From Adiantum capillus-veneris (Eukaryota > Streptophyta > Polypodiopsida > Polypodiales > Pteridaceae), in NCBI GenBank assembly GCA_014529385.2, contig CM043955.1, positions 135,854,108 through 135,918,107 of the forward strand: 64,000 bases of DNA, written 5' to 3'. Below, piece after piece: positions 53,385 through 64,000 of this stretch. The stretch's first letter is position 1. The number at the start of each line of letters is the position of its first letter. Under the pieces are notes generated by a model that worked only from the letters and a program-made list of their open reading frames with translations, did not search any database and was not told where the DNA came from. The translations under genes were made by a program, and so were the position numbers.

Positions 53385-53850
53385 TTTCTATTAGTTTTAG
53401 GGGGTTTGACATAAGAGATAGAGGTTCTGTTGGGATCAATTCTCTTTTATATCTTCCTCTTAGGCTTTATACCAAGGTGAGGTGATGTTAGGCTTCCTCT
53501 GCCTGGGTAATCAAAATATCAATTGAGTTCTTAGGGGATTGAGATAGCCTATTGATTTCAAGGTTGTCCTATTCTTGTAGTTCATTGATGAAGTTGACCT
53601 ATGTTGCCTCTGGTTGGGAATGTTGGTTTTGATTTTTTTAAAGGTTTTGTAATTTTCCTTTTTTAAAAGGCTCGTCACACAATTGAGTACACCTTGCCTT
53701 TGCAACTCAAAGTTGTTCTCAACTAGGCAAAGCTCATCAAAATATTTAGAGACAGCTTCAAACCAAAGACAAAAACAAAAAACATGGCACATCACTTTGT
53801 CACAGTTTACAACACATTTCCTATAAGAAACTCCGATAAGAAGCACACAC

Positions 53851-54513
53851 TATTGAAATTGATAAATACAAGAGATGATCTTATACAGCACCACAACAAA
53901 ATGGATGTAAAGTTTTTTGAAGAAAAAGAAGAATATTTTCTAAGGGCGAGACACTGCCAAGGAGTCCTTGGTAACATTTGGTGCATGAGCTTCAAAGCTC
54001 CACTTGATTTGTATGAAATGCTTTTGGCATTTGCACCTAGCTGCACACATGGGGCTACTGGATCAATCCATGGAGTTCAACAAACATAAGAAGACAGAAC
54101 AAAGACTAAGACAAAATTTATCGTTATCGGCAATTTGTTTTGTATGCCATGTCATCATTAACATTCAATTACTTTGACAACTTTGGACACAGCTTTGAGG
54201 GGAGGAGAAGCATCAACAATGACAAAAAAAAAACTTTGAAGCCGACATTGGCAACAAAACACAAAGACAAAATTGTTTTGAAGATTTGAAGTAGGCATTC
54301 ACCTTGGACCTTGTACATTGAAGAAAGCATCATTTGTTGACCTACCACCTAGTTTCCTACCATTTTGTGGGGGAGGTGTATTTTGGCCTATACCCTACTG
54401 TTAACTTCTCTAGGGAAAGGTGTTTGTTCCTACTCCCTGCTATTAAATTCTCTAGGGGAGGATACTTTGTACTATCTGGGTGCTATTATGACACACACAC
54501 ACAGAAGAAGGCT
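53851..54513 (+). other. Internal region of element E, right part
   Basis: Short frame at 53784-54089, no known motif. Ends with an (AC)n run and AGAAGAAGG, a purine-rich stretch in polypurine-tract position before the 3' LTR. Confidence 0.45.
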
Positions 54514-54832
54514 TGTTGGGGTGTGTGACACATCCTCACCACCAACTAGTGGAAACCCCCTCTACTTTGGAAGACTACATCTCTGACATCATCGCTTATG
54601 CCACTACATGCTCTCTCTCTACTCTATAAAAGAGGCCCTATCTACACACTTTGTATCCAACCCATCATTGGAACCCACTTTGTACTCATCATTTGCATCT
54701 AGATTGTTATCATTCTACTTATGATTTTTTATTTTGATTCATTTCAATCTCTCTCCCTTATCTCTTTTCATTAACACATTAACTATATCATGAGTGGTTC
54801 ATTTGCGTTTTCGCCATAACCAAACCCATTCA
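54514..54832 (+). repeat. 3' LTR of element E
   Basis: 319 bp. Keeps a TATA box CTATAAAAG at about 54626. Ends ..CCCATTCA and is followed by the target duplication CAATT. Confidence 0.85.
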
Positions 54833-54837
54833 CAATT

Positions 54838-57790
54838 TCTCTTGATTTTCTAGAGATTGTGGATTTTTGATGGGTCACTAGTTTGTGGAGCCCTTTTCCA
54901 TGTATAAAAGAAATTAACTCCCTCACTACTTTGGGCCAAACTTTCACTTGTTAGTCCCCAAACCTCTTCCAAAATCTCAAGGTCATCAGTGCTTTGTGCT
55001 ACATAAGGTGAACCTTGCACTCTTTGCCCTTATAAGTTGCTACAAATTGATTATGATAAAGTGACATTAATTAACACTAGTATAAAAGTGGTTGATGCCA
55101 CTATAATGGTTGACAAGATTCTCATAATTTGTCCATAAGGTTTATATATGATGTAAAAATTTTGTAAAACTTCTTGATCCTTACTTCAAGACACCAAGAA
55201 GAATTTAAGAATCATTTAAAAGCTTAAGCGTCAAAAATTTAAAATTTTATTTTTCTAAAATTGTGTTTTTTGTATTAAACTATAAATTTGAGTATGATAT
55301 ACATATATTCCATACCTAAAGAGGATTTTTGAAAGAACTTTGAGCCTTCTCCAAAATGATTTGACCTAGCTTTGAGAAAATTTATTAAAAAATTCATTTG
55401 GATGATGCTACATTAACATATTATTCTTTAGAAAGGGATGAAATACTATGTGATAAAAGGCTAAATTTTTTTCAAATATGTATTTCTTTGCCTTGATGTT
55501 GCAAAAATGAAGAGGAGATACTTGGCCTTGTCAACAGGTTGTTAAGGTCTATTTTCAACACAATTTCTCTGCTTGGAATGCAATGTTATTGAGGATGACA
55601 ATGTTGTTGTACTACTAAAAACTCTTAGGAATAGCAAGGACTATGTTCAACTAGTCATGGTTCTCAAAGAAAATGAGCCTATACCAAAGCTTGAGGATTC
55701 CATCGATAGCTTGCATCAAGATAAACAAGCTTCTCAAGAAAATGAAGAAGGTAACCATGTTACCCACTTCTAGTTTTAGTCCTTTTATTGATGATGAAAA
55801 TTTCTCAAAGAATGATGCTTATTGTTACCTCTTCTTTCAAGGGGAGAAAATCCCATGCATGTGGAAAGTGTGAGGTCCACACCCAATCAATATGAAGTAT
55901 GGGGTATCTTTGATAAGTCTCCAACCCTATTTCCATAGACTAAGAGAGAATCAATGGACATCTCCTTGCTACATTTGTAGCTTTAGGCATGAACCACCAG
56001 TGAAGAGCTGTGGTCTCATCTTGCATTGCAGAAGCTAAGGAAAAAATAACCCAACAGTAATGTTCTACTTCCAAACTCTACATAGACACCATAGGTTTGT
56101 GAGTCTCAACCTTGCACATCCTCAAACAAGAGTCAGTGATTGTGGAACTTCACTGTAGTATACAATGTTACACATCTAAATAGAAGTCAACCTGGAAAGC
56201 ACATACTCTAGGGAAGCTAACCTTGACGATTTTTTTTGCATAGCTTCAAAGGCACAGCCACATCAAGTTTCAATGATCCCTAAGGCATAACTCCAATTAG
56301 GCTAACAAAAAGAAAAAAATTGTTGAGAAGTTACTCGACTGATTGGGTCCACCCGTCCATAGAATGCTACTATCGTGGCTTTATCTCCCACTTTCCACAC
56401 TGTACTCATGCCACTTTTCTTTTTTGTTTTCTAATTACTACCACAATTTGAAAAAATTCAAGTTACTTATTAGTTTATTTCACATGTTCATTCCATCAGC
56501 CTTTTAAATAGTATTAAAGACATTCTTTTAAAAACAAAGGAGTAAATCAATTTTCTGCAAGACACTCTTGAAATAGATTTCCCTTAGAAATTTGACTTGC
56601 ACAATTAGGAAAAATGTATATGTACATTATTCATAAAAACCCTTGCCATTCCTCAGCATCCCAAGCCTCTCAGCAAGTAATTTTTTGAGCCAACCCAGGT
56701 GTATTCCTCAAACAACAAACAATGGTGCCAAATGTTACATCATCTCACACCATCGCAAAACAAGAATTCCATAGTATTCTGCTGGGCCAACTTGGACATA
56801 CTCTCGTCACAATGACAACGGTACACCATGGGCGTCATCTCATGCCACGACAACTACCACCTCATATCAATGCTAGTAAGTAGAGATTCTAAGAGAAACC
56901 ACACCACCCGTGCATGTTTATCCCTTAGCCCATGGCATCAATCAAGATGCCCTTAGCCAAATGTAGGTGTCAAAGGCATTCTCACTCATGGGTTGCCAAC
57001 TGAAACCGCACTTGCATCCCATGACCCTGTCAAAGTTGACAACGTGGAAGCGTAGAGCCAAGGGAGAGAATGCACGAAAGAGAGAGAGATATATATTCTC
57101 TTGAACCAACCAACTTCGCCAATGAAATAAATAATTATACAACAGGGGCTAGGTGTGCTTATATACTCACCTCAAAAAATTTCTCTACCGAAGACTTTGA
57201 AAAATAAGTAAAATAAATATCTAAAGCCAAAATAAATATTCGGATCCCATTGGGCCATTCACTTGAGATGTTATAACTTTACACCCTCTCGATAACTCAT
57301 AGTAGACATATGTAGGAAGACCAAGTCAATGAAGAAGCTACCATGGACAACTCAACACCGATTGGGATACTGGGTTATGCTACAACCAAATTTTTACCTT
57401 AGAAGAATTTCATTGTGAGCATCAGTTGCATCACAAAAACCTGAACTATAGACCACACTACGTCCAAGAATCCCCATTTTAAATTGCAAACACATCACAT
57501 CCAAACTTTTCTAGACAATGAACTTTGAAACAAAGTTTGAATGTCAATAATATTTAAAAGCGTTCTTTCACTCTCTTAGCATGTGAGTGAACATTATTTC
57601 ATTCTCCTTGAACATGTATGGGTCGTTGAAATGTAAGCTCATGCAACTCCAATTCCTACATTTTGTGCCATTAATGATGCATTGGTTGTTGATGATATGT
57701 GTAGAAAATCCAAAGCGCTATTGAATGTCCTATGCGTACGGAGAACAATCATAATACTTTGGCCAAACACAATTCCTTATAGTTGATATT
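54838..57790. other. Long stretch without a recognisable gene
   Basis: AT-rich DNA with only short frames. One at 55573-55773 (66 codons, acidic) has no match I can name. No repeat boundaries seen. Confidence 0.4.
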
Positions 57791-58165
57791 TTAATGTACA
57801 CATCAACTATTGGAAGTACTAGTTTTTGCCTCATGTGATTGCCTTCAGATTGCTGAAATATGGTTGTAACTATGGTATCTCATGTGGCAAGAGGTATGTC
57901 CTCAAGGAAGTATATGATATCAAAAGTTAGCTTTATTGTCACTATCACAAAGATGGATGTACTATGCTTAATAATATATTTCAATGTACACCTTGACTAT
58001 TGTAAGTACTAGTTTTTGCCTTATGTGATTGCCTTCAAATTGCTGAAAGATGGTTGTAGCTATGGTATCTCATGTGAAAGAGGTATGTCCTCAAGTAAGC
58101 AAATGATGTCACAAGCTATCTGTATAGTCATAATCACAAACATGCATATACTCTTTGTATAATAT
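57791..58165. repeat. 190-bp tandem duplication
   Basis: AATGTACAC..AACTATTG..AAGTACTAG recurs with period 190 (57793 and 57983). The units are diverged by substitutions and small indels, so the duplication is old. Confidence 0.85.
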
Positions 58166-58284
58166 ATTTTTGACAATAACAAAGTGAAACATTCATTGAT
58201 CAATCCTACAATGTCCTCTATTGAATCACTAAATCTTGTGTAGCCCATAGTGTGTAACACTCATTTTTGCAATGATAACATGAA

Positions 58285-58407
58285 CCACACGTGGAAAATC
58301 TATGATACAATTACTAAATGTCTGAGGAGAGTGAACTAGTTTTGCATTGACAGTGTGAAAGCCATGTGGAAAATATGCAATACAATTACTCAATGTCTGG
58401 GAGAGTG
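58285..58407. repeat. About 74-bp diverged tandem duplication
   Basis: Two copies of GTGGAAAAT(C/A)TAT..ATACAATTACT.AATGTCTG..GAGAGTG beginning near 58287 and 58362. Confidence 0.75.
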
Positions 58408-58589
58408 TCAAACATAGGCCAGTGGAGAAAGGGATAAATTTGACATTAGGTGTGTTAAAAATGTTGGAAGGAAGAGTATTTACAGTTCAAAAGCAGTTGG
58501 TGATTGAATTTTCAAGTGTATGGTATCGTCCATGTGTTTCTGTTGTTGTACTCTGTGATATCTATGGAGGAAAAGATTGAGGGCCATGT

Positions 58590-58819
58590 TGTTATTAAAA
58601 AAAAATCATGATGAGAGATTTATGGTGGGCACTTCTAATTTGCAAGTACGTGACAAGATGTATGAAGTGCACATTACAACAAACCCACAATGTACATGCA
58701 AAGACTTTACAAATCGAGAAACACAAGGACAAACATATCTTGCATGTGACAAATATATTTACTACATCTTTTTGCCTATCTTTGGATTGGATGTGAACCA
58801 CATCGTATTTATCCGTTAG
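58590..58819 (+). pseudogene. SWIM zinc-finger gene fragment
   Basis: The frame contains VGTSNLQVRDKMYEVHITTN then PQCTCKDFTNRETQGQTYLA followed by CDKYIYYIFL and GLDVNHIVFI. The CxC...Cx(H) spacing is that of a SWIM zinc-binding domain, found in MULE transposases and ZSWIM proteins; here the final His position is disturbed (CDKY). The frame ends 58819 and no flanking exons were identified. Could be a host-gene retrocopy or a transposase piece. Confidence 0.5.
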
Positions 58820-59610
58820 TGTAAGCTCACAGATGAGGAATAAGGTTTTTGCCCTACGTCCGTGCCCCCCCTTATTTCCATTTTCCCAAGTTCTAATACC
58901 CCAAAATGATAGAGTTGCAATGCCAATACCCATATTTTAAATATTCTTCTTGTATTTTTTAGCTTGCCCATCCAACCATACTTGGCATTGTACTCTACTA
59001 CTTTGTGGGACTCTTTGAATTTCCCACATTGTTTCGTGGGTTTCAGATTTCTCAACAACCATCTCACCATCATTGTCTCCATTAGAGATTGTTGGTGGTG
59101 CTTGAGGTTGCTATATTCCAAGTTACATACTCTATCCCATGTAAACATTTTCCTCTTCTTAAGTCACTAGACCTGTTGTTTTTGCTTTCATGTGATTGTG
59201 ATGTTATCTCGTTCTACATCAGAATGTTGTTAAATTGAGTCCTTCCAATTGTATAGTCGACTTCTATAACCATGGTAGCAGCAATAGAAGTACGCCCTTG
59301 TGAAAATCATCTTGGCAATGCCAATTTCTTTGTAGAAGGTACAGCCTTAGGGTATCTACCCTCCACAAATGCAAGCATCTTCACACTCTGCCTATTCTGC
59401 TCACAAATAGGTAGCGTTTGTGAGCAAGAGGAGAGGACAAAATTGAAAGTGTGAAGGATACCACTTTGGCAAGGACTTTAAAATGGCTTCAAAATTTATG
59501 TTTTGATCACAAAACTATCAACATTTTGACCTAGCTATGTGTGATCTTGGTTCCAAACAATGGTTTAAATGAACTTGAAATGAGGATATTTGTACCCAAA
59601 GAATGAAAGT
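58820..59610. other. Unassigned DNA downstream of the SWIM fragment
   Basis: Short frames on both strands. Possibly degraded continuation of the SWIM-containing copy, but nothing firm. Confidence 0.35.
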
Positions 59611-59800
59611 CTATTTGGATCCCTATGGATTTGAAATGTCTTTGTCTTTACTAAACTGACTGCACCTTTACTACCCATGACTATTCAGATCCCTATGTAT
59701 TTATATTGTTTTTCCCTTTGCTAAACTGCTCCACCTTTACTACCCATGACTATTCGAATTCCTATGTATTTATATCGTCTTTTCCTTTGTTACACTATTT
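59611..59800. repeat. Three copies of a 69-70-bp tandem repeat
   Basis: CTATT..GATCCCTATG.ATTT repeats at 59611, 59681 and 59750. The first two are full; the third is partial and more diverged. Confidence 0.85.
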
Positions 59801-60095
59801 TCAAATCAATGGAGGATTACTTGTGTAAGGCCTCAATCTTGATCTTTGGAAGAATTCAAAAGAAGAGTATGGCTCTAATGTAGTATTTTCTTATACTATG
59901 TACTTAAGGCTCTAGGAATTCTTGCATGGCTAGAGTAGGAGAAGCTCTACATTACATGACATAAAGTAGTCTAGCGTGGATTCAAGAACAAAGACCAAGC
60001 CTTGGAATGATGGCATGCATACATTGATTTAACTAAAAATTTCTTGGTGGGGAAAAAATGGTGTTATGGAGGGTAGCTAAGTGTAACAATTTTAG

Positions 60096-60324
60096 TGTTA
60101 TTATATGCATGTGGTAGTGATGTGTGCGAACACACTTAGGACCGCCGATGCATTTTTTCCCTCTTTAGGAGGTTTTTTCCCCCGTGCATCGTATATACGC
60201 CCATTCATTCTAGGGCTATCTATCTTTCCATTGTACACTAAGTAATACACTCTCCGTTGTGTGCCTTGAGCTTCCTTCGTCTTCTCCAAGCTGTGTGCAT
60301 TTCCTTTTAACCCTAATTCCAACA
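60096..60324 (+). repeat. 5' LTR of element F
   Basis: Ends ..CCAACA at 60324, two bases before the PBS. The start is taken as TGTTATTATATG at 60096; TGTTATGGAG at 60062 is an alternative. A GTATATACG TATA-like motif lies near 60189. The second LTR is outside the window. Confidence 0.55.
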
Positions 60325-60326
60325 AT

Positions 60327-60338
60327 TAGTATCAGAGC
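60327..60338 (+). other. Primer-binding site of element F
   Basis: TAGTATCAGAGC, one base from the tRNA-iMet primer site TGGTATCAGAGC. Confidence 0.75.
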
Positions 60339-60676
60339 AGGTTGTGTCCTCTCAGGCTTAGTCGCCAGCAGTTCCAGCACATGCCTACTCACTTTCTCCG
60401 ATTTCAGTGAGCTTTGGCGAGCGTTCGTAGTTTGAAAAACATTTTTGATGAAATAGCTTGCTTAGATTTTTTATTCAGGCTCATTTTGGCCTCCGTTTCC
60501 ACTATATACAGTGCTGCACATGCTATTTTGTCATTTTGTGTAGATTTTTGTCAGTGCTATTTTTTTCATAACAGGTCCCTTACAGTCCTCTATGGTTTGT
60601 TCTATTTAGAACGTGTTGTTCCAGCTTCATTTCTCCTCTTTTTAGGCAATTTTCACATCAGGTGCAGTCATTCACA

Positions 60677-61702
60677 ATGGCCGACAACAACACAGATGTG
60701 TTCAAGATGTTTGCTGCAGCTGAGGACAGATTGGATGGGGACAATTACCCTATGTGGGCTTACATGATGCAACATGTTCTTGTGTCAAAGGGCGTCTGGA
60801 ATATTGTGCAGGGCATTGATGTACGTCTTGGTTCTGAGGATGTAGGCGATGTTGAGGATGCTGCAGGTCTTGCTACAAGGATTGCTGCTATTAGAGTTGT
60901 TTTGCCTATGGTAGAACAAGCTCGTTAAGATGTAAAGGATGCGCACACTCATGTGTTGATTGCATTGTCTATGAATCGCACCATTAATCCTCACATTTGT
61001 TCAACAAAATCTTCTAAACAGGCTTGGGATATTTTGGTTGGTCTTTATGCAAGTCGCAACGAGGCACAAATTGCATTGCTGCGTAAAGAGCTGTAGTCAA
61101 AGATTATGCATGAGGAAGATGATATGGTCACTTTCAATGAGCAACTTATTTCTGTAGGTGAATTCATTTCAGACAGCTCCCTTGTGCAGACTTTTCCTGA
61201 TGCCTTACTAGATTCTTACAAGACTTTTTCTAGTACTTGGAGACTTATGACCCAAGGAAATCTTGAAGTTGTGAAGTTTGATGCATTATGCACATTGCTA
61301 TTGCAAGAGTCGCTTTCCAAAAAAAGCAAGACTAGACAGCATGTAGTTGAACAGGCTTTTATTGATGCTCAAAGGAAGTGTGCTAACAACAATGCAGCCA
61401 CTTCTTATGGTTCTTGTGCGAGTGGAAAATCACATGTTCCTAATGCTTCTGCTTGCAGAAATTCCTCTGGAAATTTTGGTGATAAGGGCAAAAAGAAGAT
61501 GTGTTTCCATTATTGTAAAGCTAATGATCACTTGATCAAGCAGTGTCCTAAGTTGAAGGCCAAAGAGGCAAAGAAGAAAGAGGGTGGTTCCACTGCAAAT
61601 GCTGCTTCCACTACAAATGCAGCCATTGTTGAGTCTTCTATGAAAGGAGACTGTGATGTTGATGTTGATGCAAAATGGGCATTTAGTGCACAGTGCACTT
61701 AA
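60677..61702 (+). pseudogene. gag: Gag of element F
   Basis: ATG 60677 (MADNNTDVFKMFAAAEDRLD) begins a copia gag: GDNYPMWAYMMQHVL is the typical N-terminal W-M block. The frame continues across TAA at 60926 and TAG at 61094 through KQAWDILVGLYASRN, then a knuckle at about 61500-61545, CFHYCKANDHLIKQC, with one extra residue between the first two Cys (CX3C). Ends at TAA 61700 but the frame goes on in phase into protease, so gag and pol were probably one polyprotein. Confidence 0.8.
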
Positions 61703-61726
61703 AATCCAGTTGTTGATGATGCATGC

Positions 61727-62160
61727 ATGTCAGTTGCTGCTGCACATTCACATGTGTGGTATTTCGACAGTGGTGCTACAAAGCACATTACCTCACATCG
61801 TGAATTGTTCACCTCTCTCGAGTCTGTCCCTCATGGGAATTTAGTCACTTGTGCCAACAATGTCTCTTATCTGGTTCAAGGAGTTGGAAAGATTGTGCTT
61901 ACTACTGCAAATGGTAGTTCTTTCACACTTGTTTATGCACTTTATGTACCTGGGATCAAGAAGAATCTTTTGTCTGTATCTGCACTTGCTAGACTTGGAC
62001 TTGTAGAAAAATTTGTGGATGACAGATGTACAATTCATGATCTCTTGGTGATGAAATTGTTGCATCTGGCCTTTTGTGTCGTGGGCTGTATAAGCTCACT
62101 TTGTATGACAAGTGTGGGAAAACTTTTGCAAATGCAATTGCAGATTCAAGGGTTGTTTTA
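61727..62160 (+). pseudogene. pro: Protease and start of integrase (element F)
   Basis: Copia-type aspartic protease. VWYFDSGATKHITSHRELF has the active site D-S-G-A at 61766-61777, intact. LYVPGIKKNLLSVSALAR is the standard C-terminal block of copia protease. A frame change near 62045 lies just before the integrase zinc finger. Unlike the gypsy copies here, the active site is canonical. Confidence 0.8.
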
Positions 62161-63145
62161 GATGCAAAATTGTGGCATGCACATTTTGGACATCTGAATT
62201 TTACCAGCTTGCTGCGTTTGCAAAAATTTGATATGGTGGCTTCTTTGCCACCTCTTGAAGCACCTGTCAAACATGTTTGTGGAGGCTGTATTTTGGGTAA
62301 AATGAAGCGTTCAAAGTTTCCAAAGGATGGTTCAGTTAGGGCCACATGCAGGTTGCATCTTGTGCATAGTGATGTTTGTGGGCCCATGCAAACTCCGTCC
62401 TTGGGAAATTACCTTTACTTTGTGACTTTCATTGATGATTACTCCAGGCATGCATGGTTATTTCCGCTTAATGCGAAGTCCGAAGTTTTTATATGCTTCA
62501 AACAATTTTTGGCTATGGCTGAAAATGTCTCGAAATGTACTATGGGCACCCTCCATTCCGATCGAGGGGGGAGTATACGTCTCATGAATTTAATGCATTT
62601 TTGGCTAGTCATGGAATAAAACACCAATATACAGTGCCTTATACACCTCAGCAAAATGGTGTTGCTGAGAGGAAAAACAGGTCACTTATGGAAATGACAC
62701 AATGTATGGTCAAAAGTCAACCTTTAAATTTTTTTTTGGCTTAAGGCCATCATATGTGTCACTTATGTACTAAACAAGTGTCCTACAAAAGCTTTGCAGT
62801 CTATTACTCCATATGAAGCATGGCAGAATAGAAAGCCTTCTATTGAGCACATGCATGTTTTTGGCTGTTTGGCATATGCTTTGGTGCCACAAACACTGCA
62901 CAAAAATTTTGGATGATAAGGTTGTCAAATGTATTTTTGTTGGTTATAGTGCTGAAAGCAAATGTTACAGGTTGTATCATCCACAAACAAAGCGTATTCT
63001 GGTTTCGCGAGATGATGTGTTTGTGGAAGATTCTATTCAGCCCTTGATGTCATGTACTAGAGACATGTTATGTAAGCTCACAGGACATTTATGGCACTTT
63101 GTTGCCTCTTTTCAGTGGTGGAAATATGAATGTAGATTCCAATGA
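62074..63145 (+). pseudogene. IN: Integrase of element F
   Basis: Zinc-binding part: LWHAHFGHLNF and HVCGGCILGKMKR (HHCC). Core: Asp in HSDVCGPM, Asp in LHSDRGG, then a one-base loss in a G run near 62570, continuing in another frame with PYTPQQNGVAERKNRSLMEM, which holds the Glu. A second shift occurs in a T run near 62740, and a third near 62910, after which KCIFVGYSAESKCYRLYHPQ gives the C-terminal GKGY-type region. The DDE residues are all readable, but three indels break the frame. Confidence 0.8.
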
Positions 63146-64000
63146 GGTAAATGTACAACCTATGGGGGTTTTTGAAAATGTTATAGATCAGCCTATTACT
63201 GATGTAGATGTACATGATGTACTTGATGAGGAAAGGGTTGAAAATGAACAGGCTAGAGGTATGCCAAAATGGCTGGTGCATACATTGTGTGAAAATAAAT
63301 TGGATGCACCCTTGTCTAGTCATACTTGTTCAGGCTCTCGCCATGCATCTTATGCATCATATTGTTATGCTTTGGATGTGTCTAGCTTACATGATGTTGA
63401 GGAACCTCTATCTTTTGATGAAGAACCGAATTCAAAAAATTGGATGGCTGCCATGCAATCAGAATATGATGCACTTATAGAAAATGACACATGGACTTTA
63501 TGTGATTTCCTCCCTGGCAAAAAGGCCATTGGTACAAAGTGGGTTTACAAGTTGAAACGCAAGCCGGATGGTGAGGTTGATCGACATAAGACTTGACTTG
63601 TTGCAAAAGGCTATGCATAGCAAAAAGGCATAGATTATGAAGAAACTTTTTCTCCCACTTGTTGTATGACTACTGTTCATTTTCTATGTGCATTGGCAAC
63701 TCATTTTGGTTGTGTTGTACATCAAACAGATATTGTTACTGCTTTCTTGAATGGTGACATATTTGAGGAAGTTTATGTAATGCAGCCTCGCGGTTTTGTC
63801 AAGAAAGGACAAGAGGACAAAGTGTGCAGATGTAAGAAGGCTTTGTATGGGTTGAATCAACCTCCTTGTGCTTGGTATGAGAAACCTGACACTCATTTGG
63901 TCAAACGAGGCTTTCGTAATAGTCCAATAGAAAGCACATTGTATGTCAAGCATGAGGGCGATGTACTTCTCATTGTTGTTCTTTATGTGGATGATTTGTT
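63099..64000 (+). pseudogene. RT: Reverse transcriptase of element F (truncated by window)
   Basis: Frame with NWMAAMQSEYDALIENDTW, IGTKWVYKLKRKPDGEVDRH, a TGA at 63594-63596 (Arg expected), a TAG at 63618-63620 (Gln expected), then GIDYEETFSPTCCM, HQTDIVTAFLNGDIFEEVYV, KALYGLNQPPCAWYE and the catalytic YVDD at 63984-63995. The rest of RT and RNase H lie beyond the window. Confidence 0.85.

Larger units (their letters stand above)
50170..53850 (-). mobile_element. L1-like LINE inserted in element E, decayed
   Basis: Minus-strand pieces in the order endonuclease then RT, with a 3' end near 50170 where the minus strand shows an A-rich tail (CTTTCAAAAAGAAAA). The 5' limit near 53.85 kb is uncertain. 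No target duplication was identified. Many stops and frameshifts. Confidence 0.8.
48921..54837 (+). mobile_element. LTR element E with CAATT target duplication, interrupted by a LINE
   Basis: LTRs 48926-49250 and 54514-54832 (TGTTGGG[C/G]TGTGTGACACAT...TTCA), a PBS at 49253, a purine-rich AGAAGAAGG before the 3' LTR, and perfect 5-bp duplications CAATT at 48921-48925 and 54833-54837. Excluding the minus-strand LINE (about 50.17-53.8 kb), the internal region is only about 1.6 kb with no gag or pol motif. A non-autonomous, LARD/TRIM-like element mobilised by another element's proteins. Confidence 0.85.
60096..64000 (+). mobile_element. Ty1/copia retrotransposon F, cut by window edge
   Basis: Short LTR, iMet-type PBS, then gag-protease-integrase-RT in copia order (integrase before RT). 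The copy runs off the right edge just after the RT YVDD motif. Stops and frameshifts in gag, integrase and RT make it inactive. Confidence 0.85.

Noticed and set aside
53166-53414. Plus-strand 82-codon frame
   Set aside because: Antisense shadow of the LINE endonuclease, which has recognisable motifs on the minus strand.
58595-58933. Minus-strand frame over the SWIM fragment
   Set aside because: No motif; the plus strand carries the SWIM cysteine pattern.
1-64000. CRISPR arrays, bacterial operons, prophage or plasmid functions
   Set aside because: No regularly spaced short repeats with unique spacers, no ribosome-binding-site-led gene chains; introns and plant retroelements throughout.

Overview
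This is a eukaryotic, almost certainly land-plant, window made mostly of decayed transposable elements. The evidence is plant-type LTR retrotransposons with initiator-tRNA primer sites, an L1-type LINE, CACTA-type ends, short GT-AG introns of 75-95 bp, TTTAGGG/TTAGGG-like telomeric motifs and long simple repeats. A large, repeat-rich genome fits; I lean towards a fern or other non-seed plant, but the sequence does not prove this. Nothing resembles bacterial operons, CRISPR or plasmid functions. No complete, clearly host-type gene is visible.

Layout. 0-1 kb: TATA box, pyrimidine-rich leader and first exon of a minus-strand gene that runs off the left edge. 1.36-8.9 kb: Ty3/gypsy element A (+), gag-PR-RT-RH-IN, broken by stops and frameshifts, with an extra protease-like stretch after integrase. 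9.3-12.2 kb: minus-strand multi-exon gene resembling an unnamed transposase-derived family. 13-16.5 kb: a 265-bp foldback, a small spliced gene with an SR-rich segment, a 1.32-kb TIR element flanked by TTAA, and a CACTA-type terminus. 17.0-17.7 kb: two copies of one palindromic MITE. 17.9-20.7 kb: two unrecognised minus-strand spliced genes, one with a clear TATA box. 21.9-25.1 kb: gypsy element B (-), cut inside RT, with its PBS and a probable 5' LTR holding telomere-like motifs. 25.1-31.3 kb: degenerate low-complexity DNA, a second CACTA-type end, an LTR with polypurine tract, and gag and pol scraps.

31.6-46.8 kb is a nested structure. An outer, gag-only LTR element (C) carries inside it a nearly complete Tat-lineage gypsy element (D, 34749-44997) with about 2.3-kb LTRs, zinc-knuckle gag, protease, RT, two RNase H domains and integrase. 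The two elements share a 12-nt primer-site motif. 48.9-54.8 kb is an LTR element (E) with a perfect CAATT target duplication, a tRNA-iMet-type PBS and no recognisable pol; a minus-strand L1-like LINE sits inside it. 54.8-60 kb is mostly uninformative, with small tandem duplications and a SWIM-finger fragment. 60.1 kb to the right edge is a Ty1/copia element (F), cut by the window just after the RT YVDD motif.

Gag packages the RNA, protease cleaves the polyprotein, RT-RNase H makes cDNA and integrase inserts it; every visible pol copy here is interrupted. Many stops fit CAG-to-TAG or CGA-to-TGA changes, the footprint expected from deamination of methylated cytosine.
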